NCBI RefSeq assembly: GCF_003002825.1
Contig: NZ_PVTE01000004.1
Coordinates: 62,001-126,000, forward strand
Length of the DNA: 64,000 nt
Direction of reading: 5' to 3'
DNA from: Spirosoma oryzae
Lineage (GTDB): Bacteria > Bacteroidota > Bacteroidia > Cytophagales > Spirosomataceae
The notes under the pieces are model-generated. The model did no database searches and had not been told where the DNA came from. It saw nothing but the letters and a program-made list of their open reading frames with translations. Made by a program: the position numbers and the translations under genes. This document shows, piece by piece, positions 45,304 through 54,147 of the stretch (positions are counted from its first letter, which is position 1; each line of letters begins with the position of its first letter).

Positions 45304-46701
45304 GTGACATTAATCAAATCCATTTCCGGAATTCGGGGTACAATTGGTGGACGCAGTGGCGACGGGCTTACCCCTCTGGACGTTGTTAAATTCACAGCCG
45401 CTTTCGGCCAATGGCTGCGGCAGCGAAATCCGGCATTGACGACTGTTGTCATCGGACGGGACGGCCGGTTGTCCGGTGAGATGGTAGCCAAATTAGTAGC
45501 CGCAACGCTACAGGGTCTCGGCCTCGACGTGCTCGACCTTGGCCTGTCGACGACCCCAACGGTCGAACTGGCCGTAGCCGGTGAAAAGGCAGCGGGTGGC
45601 ATTATACTGACAGCCAGCCACAACCCCATTCAGTGGAACGCGCTTAAACTGCTCAACGAAGCAGGGGAGTTTATTTCGGCGCAGGATGGTGCTGACGTAC
45701 TGGCGATTGCGGAAGCGGAAGCGATCGATTTTGCCGACGTACGCAAACTCGGAAAGTACCGCACCAACGATACCTGGCTCCGGCAACACATCGAGCAAAT
45801 ACTGGCCCTGCCACTCGTCGACCGCGACGCCATTGCCGCCCGCAACTTCCGGGTGGTTGTCGACGCGGTCAATTCAACGGGTGGGCTGGCCGTACCGATG
45901 CTGCTGGAAGCGCTGGGCGTCGAACAGATAACCAGGCTGCACTGCGAGCCAACCGGAAACTTTGCTCACAACCCCGAACCACTGCCCGAAAACCTCCGCG
46001 ACATCATCAAGGAAATGGAGCGTGGCCACGCCGACATCGGCATCGTTGTCGACCCCGACGTCGACCGGCTGGCGCTGATCTGCGAGGACGGCACCCCGTT
46101 CGGCGAAGAATATACGCTGGTTGCCGTTGCCGATTACATACTTCAGCAGGGGGGCGCGGGTAATACGGTGTCGAACCTGTCGAGTACGATTGCCCTGCGG
46201 GTAATCACGGAAAAAGCCGGTGGTCAGTACGCGGCATCTGCGGTAGGCGAAGTCAACGTCGTTGAGCTGATGAAGGCGAAAAACGCAGTGATCGGTGGCG
46301 AAGGAAATGGCGGCATTATCTATCCCGAACTACATTACGGCCGCGACGCGCTGGTGGGCATTGCCCTGTTCCTGACGCATCTGGCGAAATCAGGAAAATC
46401 GGCCTCCAAGCTGCGCCGGACGTACCCAAATTTTTACATCTCGAAAAACAAGATCGAATTAACGCCCGATATTGATGTTGATGCATTGCTCGAACGGATC
46501 AAAGCCCGGTACGCCCGCAATCCCATCAGCACCATCGATGGTGTCAAGATCGAGTTTGATCGGGAGTGGGTTCACTTACGCCGGTCCAATACCGAACCAA
46601 TCATCCGAATCTATTCCGAATCCGACACGCTGGCAACAGCCGATCACCTGGCAAGCAAGATTATCAGCGACATTCGGGAAGTGATCTCGGAGAAACGATA
46701 A
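45304..46701 (+). CDS. glmM: Phosphoglucosamine mutase (GlmM-type phosphohexomutase)
   Basis: GlmM interconverts glucosamine-6-P and glucosamine-1-P for UDP-GlcNAc synthesis. The preferred start is GTG at 45304, which gives (M)TLIKSISGIRGTIGG, the usual N-terminus of Bacteroidota members; an open stretch back to 45208 does not fit the family. From that start the protein has 465 aa. The phospho-Ser is at about 105 (TASHNP). Metal-binding DPDVDR is at about 250-255, the sugar-binding GGEGNGGI loop follows, and the C-terminal phosphate-binding RRSNTEPIIRIY is present. A phosphomannomutase role cannot be excluded from sequence alone. Confidence 0.93.
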   Translation: MTLIKSISGIRGTIGGRSGDGLTPLDVVKFTAAFGQWLRQRNPALTTVVIGRDGRLSGEMVAKLVAATLQGLGLDVLDLGLSTTPTVELAVAGEKAAGGIILTASHNPIQWNALKLLNEAGEFISAQDGADVLAIAEAEAIDFADVRKLGKYRTNDTWLRQHIEQILALPLVDRDAIAARNFRVVVDAVNSTGGLAVPMLLEALGVEQITRLHCEPTGNFAHNPEPLPENLRDIIKEMERGHADIGIVVDPDVDRLALICEDGTPFGEEYTLVAVADYILQQGGAGNTVSNLSSTIALRVITEKAGGQYAASAVGEVNVVELMKAKNAVIGGEGNGGIIYPELHYGRDALVGIALFLTHLAKSGKSASKLRRTYPNFYISKNKIELTPDIDVDALLERIKARYARNPISTIDGVKIEFDREWVHLRRSNTEPIIRIYSESDTLATADHLASKIISDIREVISEKR

Positions 46702-46722
46702 GACTGCCAGACAATCTGTACG

Positions 46723-46752
46723 ACGAGCTGCTCATCCGGGCAGCTCGTTTTG
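46723..46752 (+). terminator. Terminator of glmM
   Basis: ACGAGCTGC (46723-46731) and GCAGCTCGT (46740-46748) form a 9-bp stem with an 8-nt loop, followed by TTTGTTTG. It lies 21 nt after the glmM stop. Confidence 0.8.
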
Positions 46753-46955
46753 TTTGGGGTATACTCAAGCGACCCACATCAGCCCCTATACTGTAGAGAA
46801 TTCTACTCATTCACCGATCATCTTTTCCGATGTTGGCATGACTCCCTTAAAGATAAATCACTGATTAACAACACTTTTACTAGTCAACTGGGTGTGCTGG
46901 CATAATTTTTACAAGGTAGTATGCGAGATCCCAAATAACTTAAACACACACGATC

Positions 46956-47333
46956 ATGAGTTTCTTGAAAGGCGTATTGACAGGACTTGCTATTGGCTAT
47001 TTGACAGCACCCCGCAGCGGTAAAGATACCCGCCAGAAATTGAGCGAGGGTATCAGCGATCTGCAGGATCAGTGGGACGAAGGCGTTGCTGACGTAAAGA
47101 CGCAGTTCAACAGCCTGCTGGGTAAAGCAGAAGAGAAAGCCGACGAAGTGAAAGACAAAGCCAATTCGCTGGCTAACAAGGCACAGAACAAAGTAGAAGA
47201 TCTGAAAGACGACGCAAAGTCGCAATACAACCAGGAGCGGGCGAAAGCCAACTACAACGATAAAGTTGATGATCTGGCAGATGCAACGAAGTCTGGTATC
47301 AACAAAGCTGAAGACGCGCTGAAATTCAACTAA
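46956..47333 (+). CDS. YtxH-domain stress-type protein
   Basis: This 125-aa protein has a short N-terminal hydrophobic segment (FLKGVLTGLAIGYLTAP, 3-19), then the YtxH hallmark APRSGKDTR. A long Ala/Lys/Asp/Glu-rich amphipathic coiled-coil reaches the C-terminus. Similar proteins are general-stress or envelope-associated proteins whose mechanism is not known. It is a single gene with its own strong terminator; the 220 nt upstream from the glmM terminator hold no gene. Confidence 0.88.
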   Translation: MSFLKGVLTGLAIGYLTAPRSGKDTRQKLSEGISDLQDQWDEGVADVKTQFNSLLGKAEEKADEVKDKANSLANKAQNKVEDLKDDAKSQYNQERAKANYNDKVDDLADATKSGINKAEDALKFN

Positions 47334-47370
47334 TCAGGCGTTCCAACACACTCAACGACATGAAAAATGG

Positions 47371-47404
47371 AAGCGGCTGATTCTTCGGAATCAGCCGCTT
47401 TTTT
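47371..47404 (+). terminator. Strong intrinsic terminator with UUCG tetraloop
   Basis: AAGCGGCTGATTC (47371-47383), loop TTCG, then the perfect complement (47388-47400) and TTTTTT-type tail form a 13-bp stem closed by the very stable C(UUCG)G loop. It follows the YtxH gene. Confidence 0.9.
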
Positions 47405-47728
47405 GGTTTAGATGCCGATCGGTGATTCGTCCACAAAGGTGATTCGTCCACAGAAGAGAAGTCCCCACGCTCCTGCGAGTGTGGGGACCCTTTCATGTCG
47501 TTGAGTAAATCAGGAGGGGGGCCGTCGCTACGACAAAACGTCGCGTTCGAGCAAACCACAATGGGTCAAAATCGTGCCAGCGAAACGCCTATAGCACAAA
47601 GATCTAGTAGTCAGTTTACTATAAAATAGAGCAGCCGTTTTTCGCTCCTGTTACGGGTGTAATTTGGGGATAATTTTACCCGGAAACGTAGTCCTGTTAC
47701 GCTGTCATTATTCAGAATTTTTACCCAT
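47405..47728. other. Gene-free gap with a direct repeat and hairpin
   Basis: This 324-nt gap lies between the YtxH terminator and the stop of the exported TPR/ASKHA gene. It holds a 15-nt direct repeat GGTGATTCGTCCACA (47421-47435 and 47438-47452) with a 2-nt spacer, and an 8-bp hairpin GTCCCCAC/GTGGGGAC (47461-47468 and 47481-47488). No convincing coding sequence is seen. Confidence 0.5.
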
Positions 47729-49156
47729 TTATTGAGCCCCTTTAGCGACAGCTCGTTCGTAACTTCGGTTCAGTTGCTCCATGAACTTACCCGTCACCCA
47801 GCCGATATCTGAGTCGCGGATAAACACGAATCGTTTTGCCACCGACGTATTGCCGTACGCTTTTACGACAGCGTCGAGTAGCAGAGCTCCGGCAATCAAT
47901 TGCTTCTCGTTGAATTGATTCTGCGCATTAGCCAGATCGGCTTCCGCTTTCCGGCGCACGACCGGATCAGTCAGACTGCTCAGATCGGGGTGAATCAGGG
48001 TCTGGTAGTCATTGAGCGTTAGCTGACGAAACCGGTCTACATCGCCCTGTGTGATCGGCACCGCCGTCATACCCGCCCGCTCGGGGTGGAGATATGCCGT
48101 CATGGCCCAGGCAATTCCCCCGCCGAACGCTACGGTCCTGCGTTGCTGCAGCCCCAGACCCGCCTTGTTGAATTCCAGATTTATCGTTGTATCGATCAGT
48201 GGCCGGATCGCTTTGAGTGCTTCCTCCTTGTACGCGTCGATGGCAAGTGAACGCTTGTTGTCAATTTGGGTAGCCAGCGTTTTTGTCCCGAACGAGAAGC
48301 TGATGGATTGGAATCGACCGTTCCCGTCATAGTAGCCGCCTTTCGTGTTTCCACTGCCAATGTCGATACAGGATGTCGACGTCCAGAACTTACGCGGAAT
48401 CGTACCCACCATGAACAGTTCAGCTTCGCGGGCAGCGGTCAGCGCGGTATCGATGGTTAGTTTGTTGCCGTTGGGCAGGTTGGTTGCCACCAATTCCGAC
48501 AGCATGTCGTAGAGCGCCTTCTTCTTATCCGGCATCTTTCCCAGCGACTCGTTGATACCGCTGCTAAACGCCATGTACACCCGATCGGGCGCGATGTTGT
48601 AGTGTCGAATCGAGTCTAGGTACGCCTTCATTACGTCGCGCCCGGCGTCGAACGACTGTGCCGAACCCGACACGAGTGTTACGTTGGGTGCCAGCGGTTT
48701 GGAGCGGATGTCCTTGGCGTAGAAACCATTATCATAGGTCGTTCGGAAGATGGCAAGTTTCACCCCCGACGCGCCAATGTCGACACCTGCGTACAAATCT
48801 TTCCCGGCGGCCTCGTTCAGCAGTTGCCGCATAGCCGCTTCACTAGCGGAAAAACCTAGTTTCTGATAAAGCGTCAATGCGCGCTGGTAATAACGAACGG
48901 CTTCTGCTGTGTTTTGCATGTCGCTGTACGCGTAGCCCAGGTTTTCGTAGGCAACGGCTTCCTGACCCTGATCTTTCGGCTGAATGGCAGGCAGAGCCCG
49001 CAGTAGCAAGTCGATCGCCTGCTGCGTCCGGTCGACCATACGAAGCGTATTCCCCAGTTTAATGAAGCGGGCGGCTTCAACAGGGGTGCGTGCGTTCTGT
49101 GCACTCAGCGGTAGACTAACGGTAAACCAGCCCAAGAGCAGTAACCAATACTTCAT
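47729..49156 (-). CDS. Exported TPR protein fused to a Ppx/GppA-like ASKHA domain
   Basis: This is a 475-aa protein from the ATG at 49156; the open frame extends to a TTG at 49204. A signal peptide (about 1-20, ending LSAQ) is followed by two or three TPR units (about 28-110). After these comes an actin-like ATPase fold: phosphate-1 AGVDIGASGVKL (123-134), phosphate-2 CIDIGSGNTKGG (263-274) and an adenosine motif FGGGIAW (344-350). This resembles exopolyphosphatase/GppA proteins, which act in the cytoplasm. An exported form with TPRs is unusual, since ATP or ppGpp are not expected in the periplasm. Substrate unknown; polyphosphate is a guess. The Omp85 barrel gene lies upstream, 153 nt away. 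Confidence 0.8.
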   Translation of the reverse strand: MKYWLLLLGWFTVSLPLSAQNARTPVEAARFIKLGNTLRMVDRTQQAIDLLLRALPAIQPKDQGQEAVAYENLGYAYSDMQNTAEAVRYYQRALTLYQKLGFSASEAAMRQLLNEAAGKDLYAGVDIGASGVKLAIFRTTYDNGFYAKDIRSKPLAPNVTLVSGSAQSFDAGRDVMKAYLDSIRHYNIAPDRVYMAFSSGINESLGKMPDKKKALYDMLSELVATNLPNGNKLTIDTALTAAREAELFMVGTIPRKFWTSTSCIDIGSGNTKGGYYDGNGRFQSISFSFGTKTLATQIDNKRSLAIDAYKEEALKAIRPLIDTTINLEFNKAGLGLQQRRTVAFGGGIAWAMTAYLHPERAGMTAVPITQGDVDRFRQLTLNDYQTLIHPDLSSLTDPVVRRKAEADLANAQNQFNEKQLIAGALLLDAVVKAYGNTSVAKRFVFIRDSDIGWVTGKFMEQLNRSYERAVAKGAQ

Positions 49157-49309
49157 AGAAATAGCCGTTTTGTCGCCCGGATTACAGACAGGCGGCTGAA
49201 CCAAAGCGACAGCGGGGCTAAAAATAAAGTATAATTATCCGGCTACGCAGCAAATAGGCCGCAACTGTAGCACGCGGTATTTCGACGACAGAACGACGCG
49301 CAAAAAAAG

Positions 49310-50455
49310 CTAAAACGACTCGCCGGTCAGGATGTAAAACCCGGTTCCTTCGCGGGTGAAGCCCACGTCGAAACGCAGGAACACGTCTTTCTTCTTGAAC
49401 AGCAGATAGCGTATGCCCGCACCACCGGCGGGCAGTAGATTGTCAAGGCGGATTTCACGCGCCGACGGGGCTACCGTACCGACAGCAGCAAAGACAGCCG
49501 CACCAATGCGTTTGCTGAACCAGAACGGCAGCCACCGGTACTCAAGTTGTGTGGCTGCGTGTACGTTGTCGCGGTAACGGCCCAGGTAGTAACCGCGCAT
49601 AATGGTTTCGCCCCCCAGCAGCGCCAGTTGGTTGAACGGGGCATCCCCCCCGGCCAGAACGCCATACGCCTGCCAGGCCAGCACCTGATTGGGTCGTACG
49701 GTTTTATACAACCGTACATCAGCCAGTATATTCGAGAAGGCATAGGTGCTGGCCCGCGTCGGGTGGTAGTTCAGGTACGTCAGTTCGGCAAACGCGCCTT
49801 TCCGGGCATTGAGCACGTTGGGCCGACTGTCGTAGATCAGACCGACACCCAACCCCAGGTTCGTACTGCCGCCACTACCCCGTGGCAAGGCAAACGGCGT
49901 CCCTTCCGGCTGTTGAAACTCGACGTTGCTCAGGTGTTGCAGATCGACGACCAGCCCACCGAACAGGCTGGGACGAATTCGACGCATCACCCGCTGCCGG
50001 GCCTGAATCGAAAAAGCATCGACCGTAGCCGGACGATCCGCGTGAGCGTCGGGGCCGATACCGTAATAAAGCAGTGGGAACCGCTGGAACCGCGCCCGCC
50101 CGAGGAAGTACCAGCGATCCTTATCCCCAAAAACGGTATTGTCGAGATTTAGCCCGTACTGCCCCAGCAAGGTAACGAAGCCAAACGCCTGCAATTCACT
50201 CAGCCGGTTGTTGACGGTGTCATTGTTGGCATGGTACAGGTAAAGCGCTGATGCGCCTAGCTCCAGGCTGGTTTCCGGTGCGTAGGCAATGGTCGGATAC
50301 AGCGCCAGGTGAGGTTGATTGGACGCGGTTGTATCGTTCAGAAAGCGATTATACAACCGCGTGATGATGTTCTGTGCCGACAAAGAACCGACACAGCATA
50401 CGGCTAGTATGAGCCCACTCAGCCACCGGCCAACTACCCGTTTCGTTTTACCCAT
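49310..50455 (-). CDS. Omp85-superfamily outer-membrane barrel without POTRA domains
   Basis: This 381-aa protein has a signal peptide (about 1-28, ending SLSAQ) followed at once by beta-barrel sequence. The BamA/TamA barrel signature is present: LGGETIMRGYYLGRYRDN with the conserved R-G-Y of the inward-folded loop, DSRPNVLNARKGAF (D-x-R-x-x-x-x-x-P/A-x-x-G), and a terminal strand ending in Phe. No POTRA repeats precede the barrel. It may be an outer-membrane partner of TamB or of its neighbour, the exported ASKHA protein; both are inferences. Divergent from the SusC gene. Confidence 0.82.
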   Translation of the reverse strand: MGKTKRVVGRWLSGLILAVCCVGSLSAQNIITRLYNRFLNDTTASNQPHLALYPTIAYAPETSLELGASALYLYHANNDTVNNRLSELQAFGFVTLLGQYGLNLDNTVFGDKDRWYFLGRARFQRFPLLYYGIGPDAHADRPATVDAFSIQARQRVMRRIRPSLFGGLVVDLQHLSNVEFQQPEGTPFALPRGSGGSTNLGLGVGLIYDSRPNVLNARKGAFAELTYLNYHPTRASTYAFSNILADVRLYKTVRPNQVLAWQAYGVLAGGDAPFNQLALLGGETIMRGYYLGRYRDNVHAATQLEYRWLPFWFSKRIGAAVFAAVGTVAPSAREIRLDNLLPAGGAGIRYLLFKKKDVFLRFDVGFTREGTGFYILTGESF

Positions 50456-50701
50456 CGACCGAATCTGCCTGAAATGCCTATTTGTTGAGTAGCGTTTACG
50501 CCTACTTAACCATACTACGAATCAGCCGCATTGGTTTGACTGGCAGCACCTGAGTTTAAAATAGCATTAACCCGTTATTATTTTTAAATAATCTTTAATT
50601 ATAGAATTTATTATGGCCTATAGACAAAATAACAATTTTTAATTCCGATAAATTAGCAAAATACAATCTATACTATTTTCAGAATTTGACTAATCCTGAC
50701 T

Positions 50702-53700
50702 ATGAAGCATTGCTTTACGACCCGACGGTGGGGACTGTTTTTTCTATGTTGGCTACTCTGTTTGTCAATCAGTTGGGCCCAGACAGCCCGGACAGTTACG
50801 GGCCGGGTAATCGCCAAATCCGACGGTAAAGGACTACCCGGTGCCAACGTACTTGTGAAAGGTAAGACGGTGGGTGCCGTAACCGACGCCGATGGGGCAT
50901 TCACGCTCAGTGCCGAACCGAATGTCACGCTGACGGTGTCGTACATCGGCTTTCTAACCCAGGAGTTTGTGCTGGGGAATGAGTCGCAAATTACCATTAC
51001 CCTGGCCGACGATGCCTCACAATTGCAGGAGGTCGTGGTAACCGCCCTGGGTATCGCCCGCGACAAGAAAGCACTGGGCTATAGCTTGCAGGAAATCAAA
51101 GGGTCTGAAATTACGCAGGCCCGCCCCACCAACCTCGTCAACGCCCTGTCGGGCAAGATCGCGGGCGTACAGGTAACGGCGACCAATGGTATTCCCGGTG
51201 CCTCGTCGCGGATACTGATTCGGGGGGCGAACTCGATTGGCGGCAATAACCAGCCACTGTTCGTTGTCGACGGGATTCCCATCGACAATGGCAGCTACAA
51301 CGTTACCCCCGGCTCGACCTCGAATACCAACAACGTGACGACCGATTACGGCAACGGTGCCTCCTCGATCAACCCCGACGACATCGACAACATTTCGGTG
51401 CTGAAGGGGGCCAACGCGGCTGCGCTCTACGGATCGCGGGCGGCCAATGGCGTTATTCTGATTACGACGAAGCGGGGATCTGCCAGTAAGAACATTGGTG
51501 TAACGGTAAATACCAACACGACTTTCGACAGCCCGCTACGGCTACCCGATTTTCAGAACGAATACGGTCAGGGACTGAAAGGACAGTTTTCGTACGTCGA
51601 CGGTATGGGCGGTGGCGTCAACGATGGCGTCGATGAAAGCTGGGGTCCACGGCTCGACGGCCGGCTGATTCCGCAATACAACTCACCCATTGTCAACGGT
51701 GTCCGGACGGCTACTCCCTGGATTGCCCGACCCGACAACGTCAAAAACTTCTACGACACCGGCGTTACGACGACCAACAGCATCGGCCTGACGGGCGGTA
51801 GCGACAAAGGCGATTTCCGCATTGCCTACACCAATCTGTACCAGAAGGGTATGCTGCCGAACACAAACTACAAACGGCAGAATATCTCACTGAACGCAGG
51901 CTGGAATTTCACGCCGAAGCTGAACGTCCGAACAAGCGTCAACTACATCAAAGACGGTTCCGACAACCGACAGAACCTCAACCTGTACTGGATCTGGTTT
52001 GGTCGGCAGGTCGATCTGGCAGACCTGAAAGCCAATCCCGTGGTAGAAGGCACCGATCCGTCACAGTGGCCACAGCAACGCAACTGGAACTACAACTACT
52101 GGAACAACCCGGCCTACGCGCTGAACTACTTCAAATACGGCAACGAAAAAGATCGGATCATTGGCAATATCACGGCCACCTATAAACTGACCGACTGGCT
52201 GACGCTGACAGGTCGTACAGGGACCGACTTCTCCAACGACCGGCGGATCACCAAACGGGCCAAGGGTGTCGGGCTACCAAACGGCGATTACACCGAAGAC
52301 ATCGTGTACGTACGCGAAACAAACAGCGACTTCCTGCTGACAGCCGACAAACGGTACGCTGATTTTCACGTCGTTGCGTCGGTAGGTGGTAACCTGCGTC
52401 GGAGCGTTTCGCAGCGCGACTATATGTATGCGTCGGAGCTGACGATCCCGAACCTGTACAACATCGGCAATGCCAAGTCGCGCCCAACCGTGTTCAACCG
52501 CCTGACCGACAAACGGGTCAACAGCCTGTACGGATCGGCCTCGCTTTCGTTCCGCGATTACTTATTCCTCGACCTGACTGCCCGTAACGACTGGTCGAGC
52601 ACACTGCCCGCCAACAACCGCTCGTACTTCTATCCGTCCGTATCGGCCAGCGCCATCCTGACGGACATGCTTAACGTGCGCTCTAACGTACTGACCTACG
52701 CCAAGCTGCGTGGTGGGTATGCCATGGTGGGTAACGACACCGATCCGTACAACCTAATGCAGGTGTACAGCAGCGAAACGGCCTGGGGCAACACGACGAC
52801 GTTCTCCGAAAACAACCTGATTTACAACCAGAATCTGAAACCGGAGATCACGACGGCGGTAGAGTTTGGGCTGGAGTCGCGGCTGTTCAACAACGCGTTG
52901 CAGTTTGAATTCACCTATTACGACAAGAACACGAAAAACCAGATTCTGCTGGCCAACGTCGCGCAAAGCTCGGGCTATTACAACTCGGTCATCAACGCGG
53001 GCAGCATTCGCAACAGCGGTTTCGAGATCGAGCTGTCGGGGGCGGTACTTCGGCGGCCGGGTGGCTTCCGCTGGGACGTGGGCGTCAACTTCGCCCGCAA
53101 CCGCTCGCTCGTCGTCGACCTCGGTGGGTTGTCGACCTATCAGATCAACACGGGCTCGCTGCTGCGGAACGTAATTCTGGAAGCACGGCCCGGCGACCCG
53201 TACGGCAACTTCTACGGCACTTACTACCGGCGCGATCCCAGCGGCAATCTGATCATCAACAGTCAGGGGTATCCGACTGCGGCTTCCGACCGGAAAGTCG
53301 TGGGCAACATCATGCCGAAATGGACGGGTGGTTTGCAGAACACATTTAGCTACAAATGGGTAACCGTCAGCTCGCTGATCGATGTACGCTGGGGTGGTAA
53401 CGTATTCTCACAGGGTATCAACATCGGCCGTTACACAGGCGTACTGGCCGAAACGCTGCCTGGTCGGGAAGGCAATATCGTCGCGCCGGGCGTGACCGAA
53501 ACTGCGAACGCCGACGGTACCTTCACCTACAAGCCCAACACGGTTGCTGTCGCCAGCGCCGACGACTATTACCACAACTTCTACAACCGTAACGTCAACG
53601 AGAATTACATCTTCGACGCCAGCTACGCCAAGCTACGCGAGGTTCGGATTGGCTTCGCGATTCCGCAGCGGTGGTTTGGCCGGACGCCGTTTCACAATGT

Positions 53701-53863
53701 CAATGTCTCGATCATCGGTCGGAACCTGGCGCTGCTCTACAAAAACATCCCGCACATCGACCCCGAAACCAGCTACTACGGCGACGGTAACGTACAGGGT
53801 TTCGAAAACGGCAATACCCCCTCGGCCCGCAGCATGGGCTTTAACCTGACATTCGGCCTTTGA
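50702..53863 (+). CDS. SusC/RagA family TonB-dependent outer-membrane transporter
   Basis: This 1053-aa nutrient transporter has a signal peptide (about 1-26). A CarboxypepD_reg-like domain follows (about 27-112: TGRVIAKSDGKGLPGANVLVKG), then a plug domain (about 120-230: VNALSGKIAGVQVT, LFVVDGIPIDNG, ISVLKGANAAALYGSRAANG). A 22-stranded barrel ends in Phe-Gly-Leu. It forms a complex with the SusD-like lipoprotein encoded next, importing glycans, peptides or similar ligands using TonB. No polysaccharide-lyase or hydrolase gene is directly linked, so the substrate cannot be read. The 246-nt AT-rich region upstream carries TAAATTAG (50649-50656), a weak -7 candidate. Confidence 0.96.
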   Translation: MKHCFTTRRWGLFFLCWLLCLSISWAQTARTVTGRVIAKSDGKGLPGANVLVKGKTVGAVTDADGAFTLSAEPNVTLTVSYIGFLTQEFVLGNESQITITLADDASQLQEVVVTALGIARDKKALGYSLQEIKGSEITQARPTNLVNALSGKIAGVQVTATNGIPGASSRILIRGANSIGGNNQPLFVVDGIPIDNGSYNVTPGSTSNTNNVTTDYGNGASSINPDDIDNISVLKGANAAALYGSRAANGVILITTKRGSASKNIGVTVNTNTTFDSPLRLPDFQNEYGQGLKGQFSYVDGMGGGVNDGVDESWGPRLDGRLIPQYNSPIVNGVRTATPWIARPDNVKNFYDTGVTTTNSIGLTGGSDKGDFRIAYTNLYQKGMLPNTNYKRQNISLNAGWNFTPKLNVRTSVNYIKDGSDNRQNLNLYWIWFGRQVDLADLKANPVVEGTDPSQWPQQRNWNYNYWNNPAYALNYFKYGNEKDRIIGNITATYKLTDWLTLTGRTGTDFSNDRRITKRAKGVGLPNGDYTEDIVYVRETNSDFLLTADKRYADFHVVASVGGNLRRSVSQRDYMYASELTIPNLYNIGNAKSRPTVFNRLTDKRVNSLYGSASLSFRDYLFLDLTARNDWSSTLPANNRSYFYPSVSASAILTDMLNVRSNVLTYAKLRGGYAMVGNDTDPYNLMQVYSSETAWGNTTTFSENNLIYNQNLKPEITTAVEFGLESRLFNNALQFEFTYYDKNTKNQILLANVAQSSGYYNSVINAGSIRNSGFEIELSGAVLRRPGGFRWDVGVNFARNRSLVVDLGGLSTYQINTGSLLRNVILEARPGDPYGNFYGTYYRRDPSGNLIINSQGYPTAASDRKVVGNIMPKWTGGLQNTFSYKWVTVSSLIDVRWGGNVFSQGINIGRYTGVLAETLPGREGNIVAPGVTETANADGTFTYKPNTVAVASADDYYHNFYNRNVNENYIFDASYAKLREVRIGFAIPQRWFGRTPFHNVNVSIIGRNLALLYKNIPHIDPETSYYGDGNVQGFENGNTPSARSMGFNLTFGL

Positions 53864-53874
53864 TTTTTTGATCT

Positions 53875-54130
53875 AAACACAGAGGTACTGAGGGTTTCAC
53901 GGAGAATACAGAGAAATGACCTCCGTTTGCTCCGTGAAACCTCCGTTACTCCGTGTTTAAAACCCATCCCGTGGGCAGTGTCTGCACAGCCCACCTGCAC
54001 CAAACGGCTGGCGCATAAACGGGCTGACGCGAGAGTGGCCTGTGGAGATACCGACCACGGAATTAACTCGAAAAATCAGTACAAGAAATAACCTCCGTTC
54101 GCTCCGTAAAACCTCCGTTCCTCCGTGTTT
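53875..54130. repeat. CTCCGTG/CACAGAG palindrome B2 with duplicated right arm
   Basis: The left arm AAACACAGAGGTACTGAGGG (53875 on) pairs with the right arm at 53919-53958 (CTCCGTTTGCTCCGTGAAAC and on). A second right arm, over 80 percent alike, stands at 54091-54130 without its own left arm; the 130 nt between include a GTGGGC/GCCCAC hairpin. The element starts 12 nt after the SusC stop and fills the SusC-SusD gap. Confidence 0.75.
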
Positions 54131-54147
54131 AAAACACACATACATCA

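Noticed and set aside
47326..47559. 77-codon minus-strand frame downstream of the YtxH gene
   Set aside because: It runs through the YtxH terminator, the 15-nt direct repeat and a hairpin, and shows no protein-like pattern.
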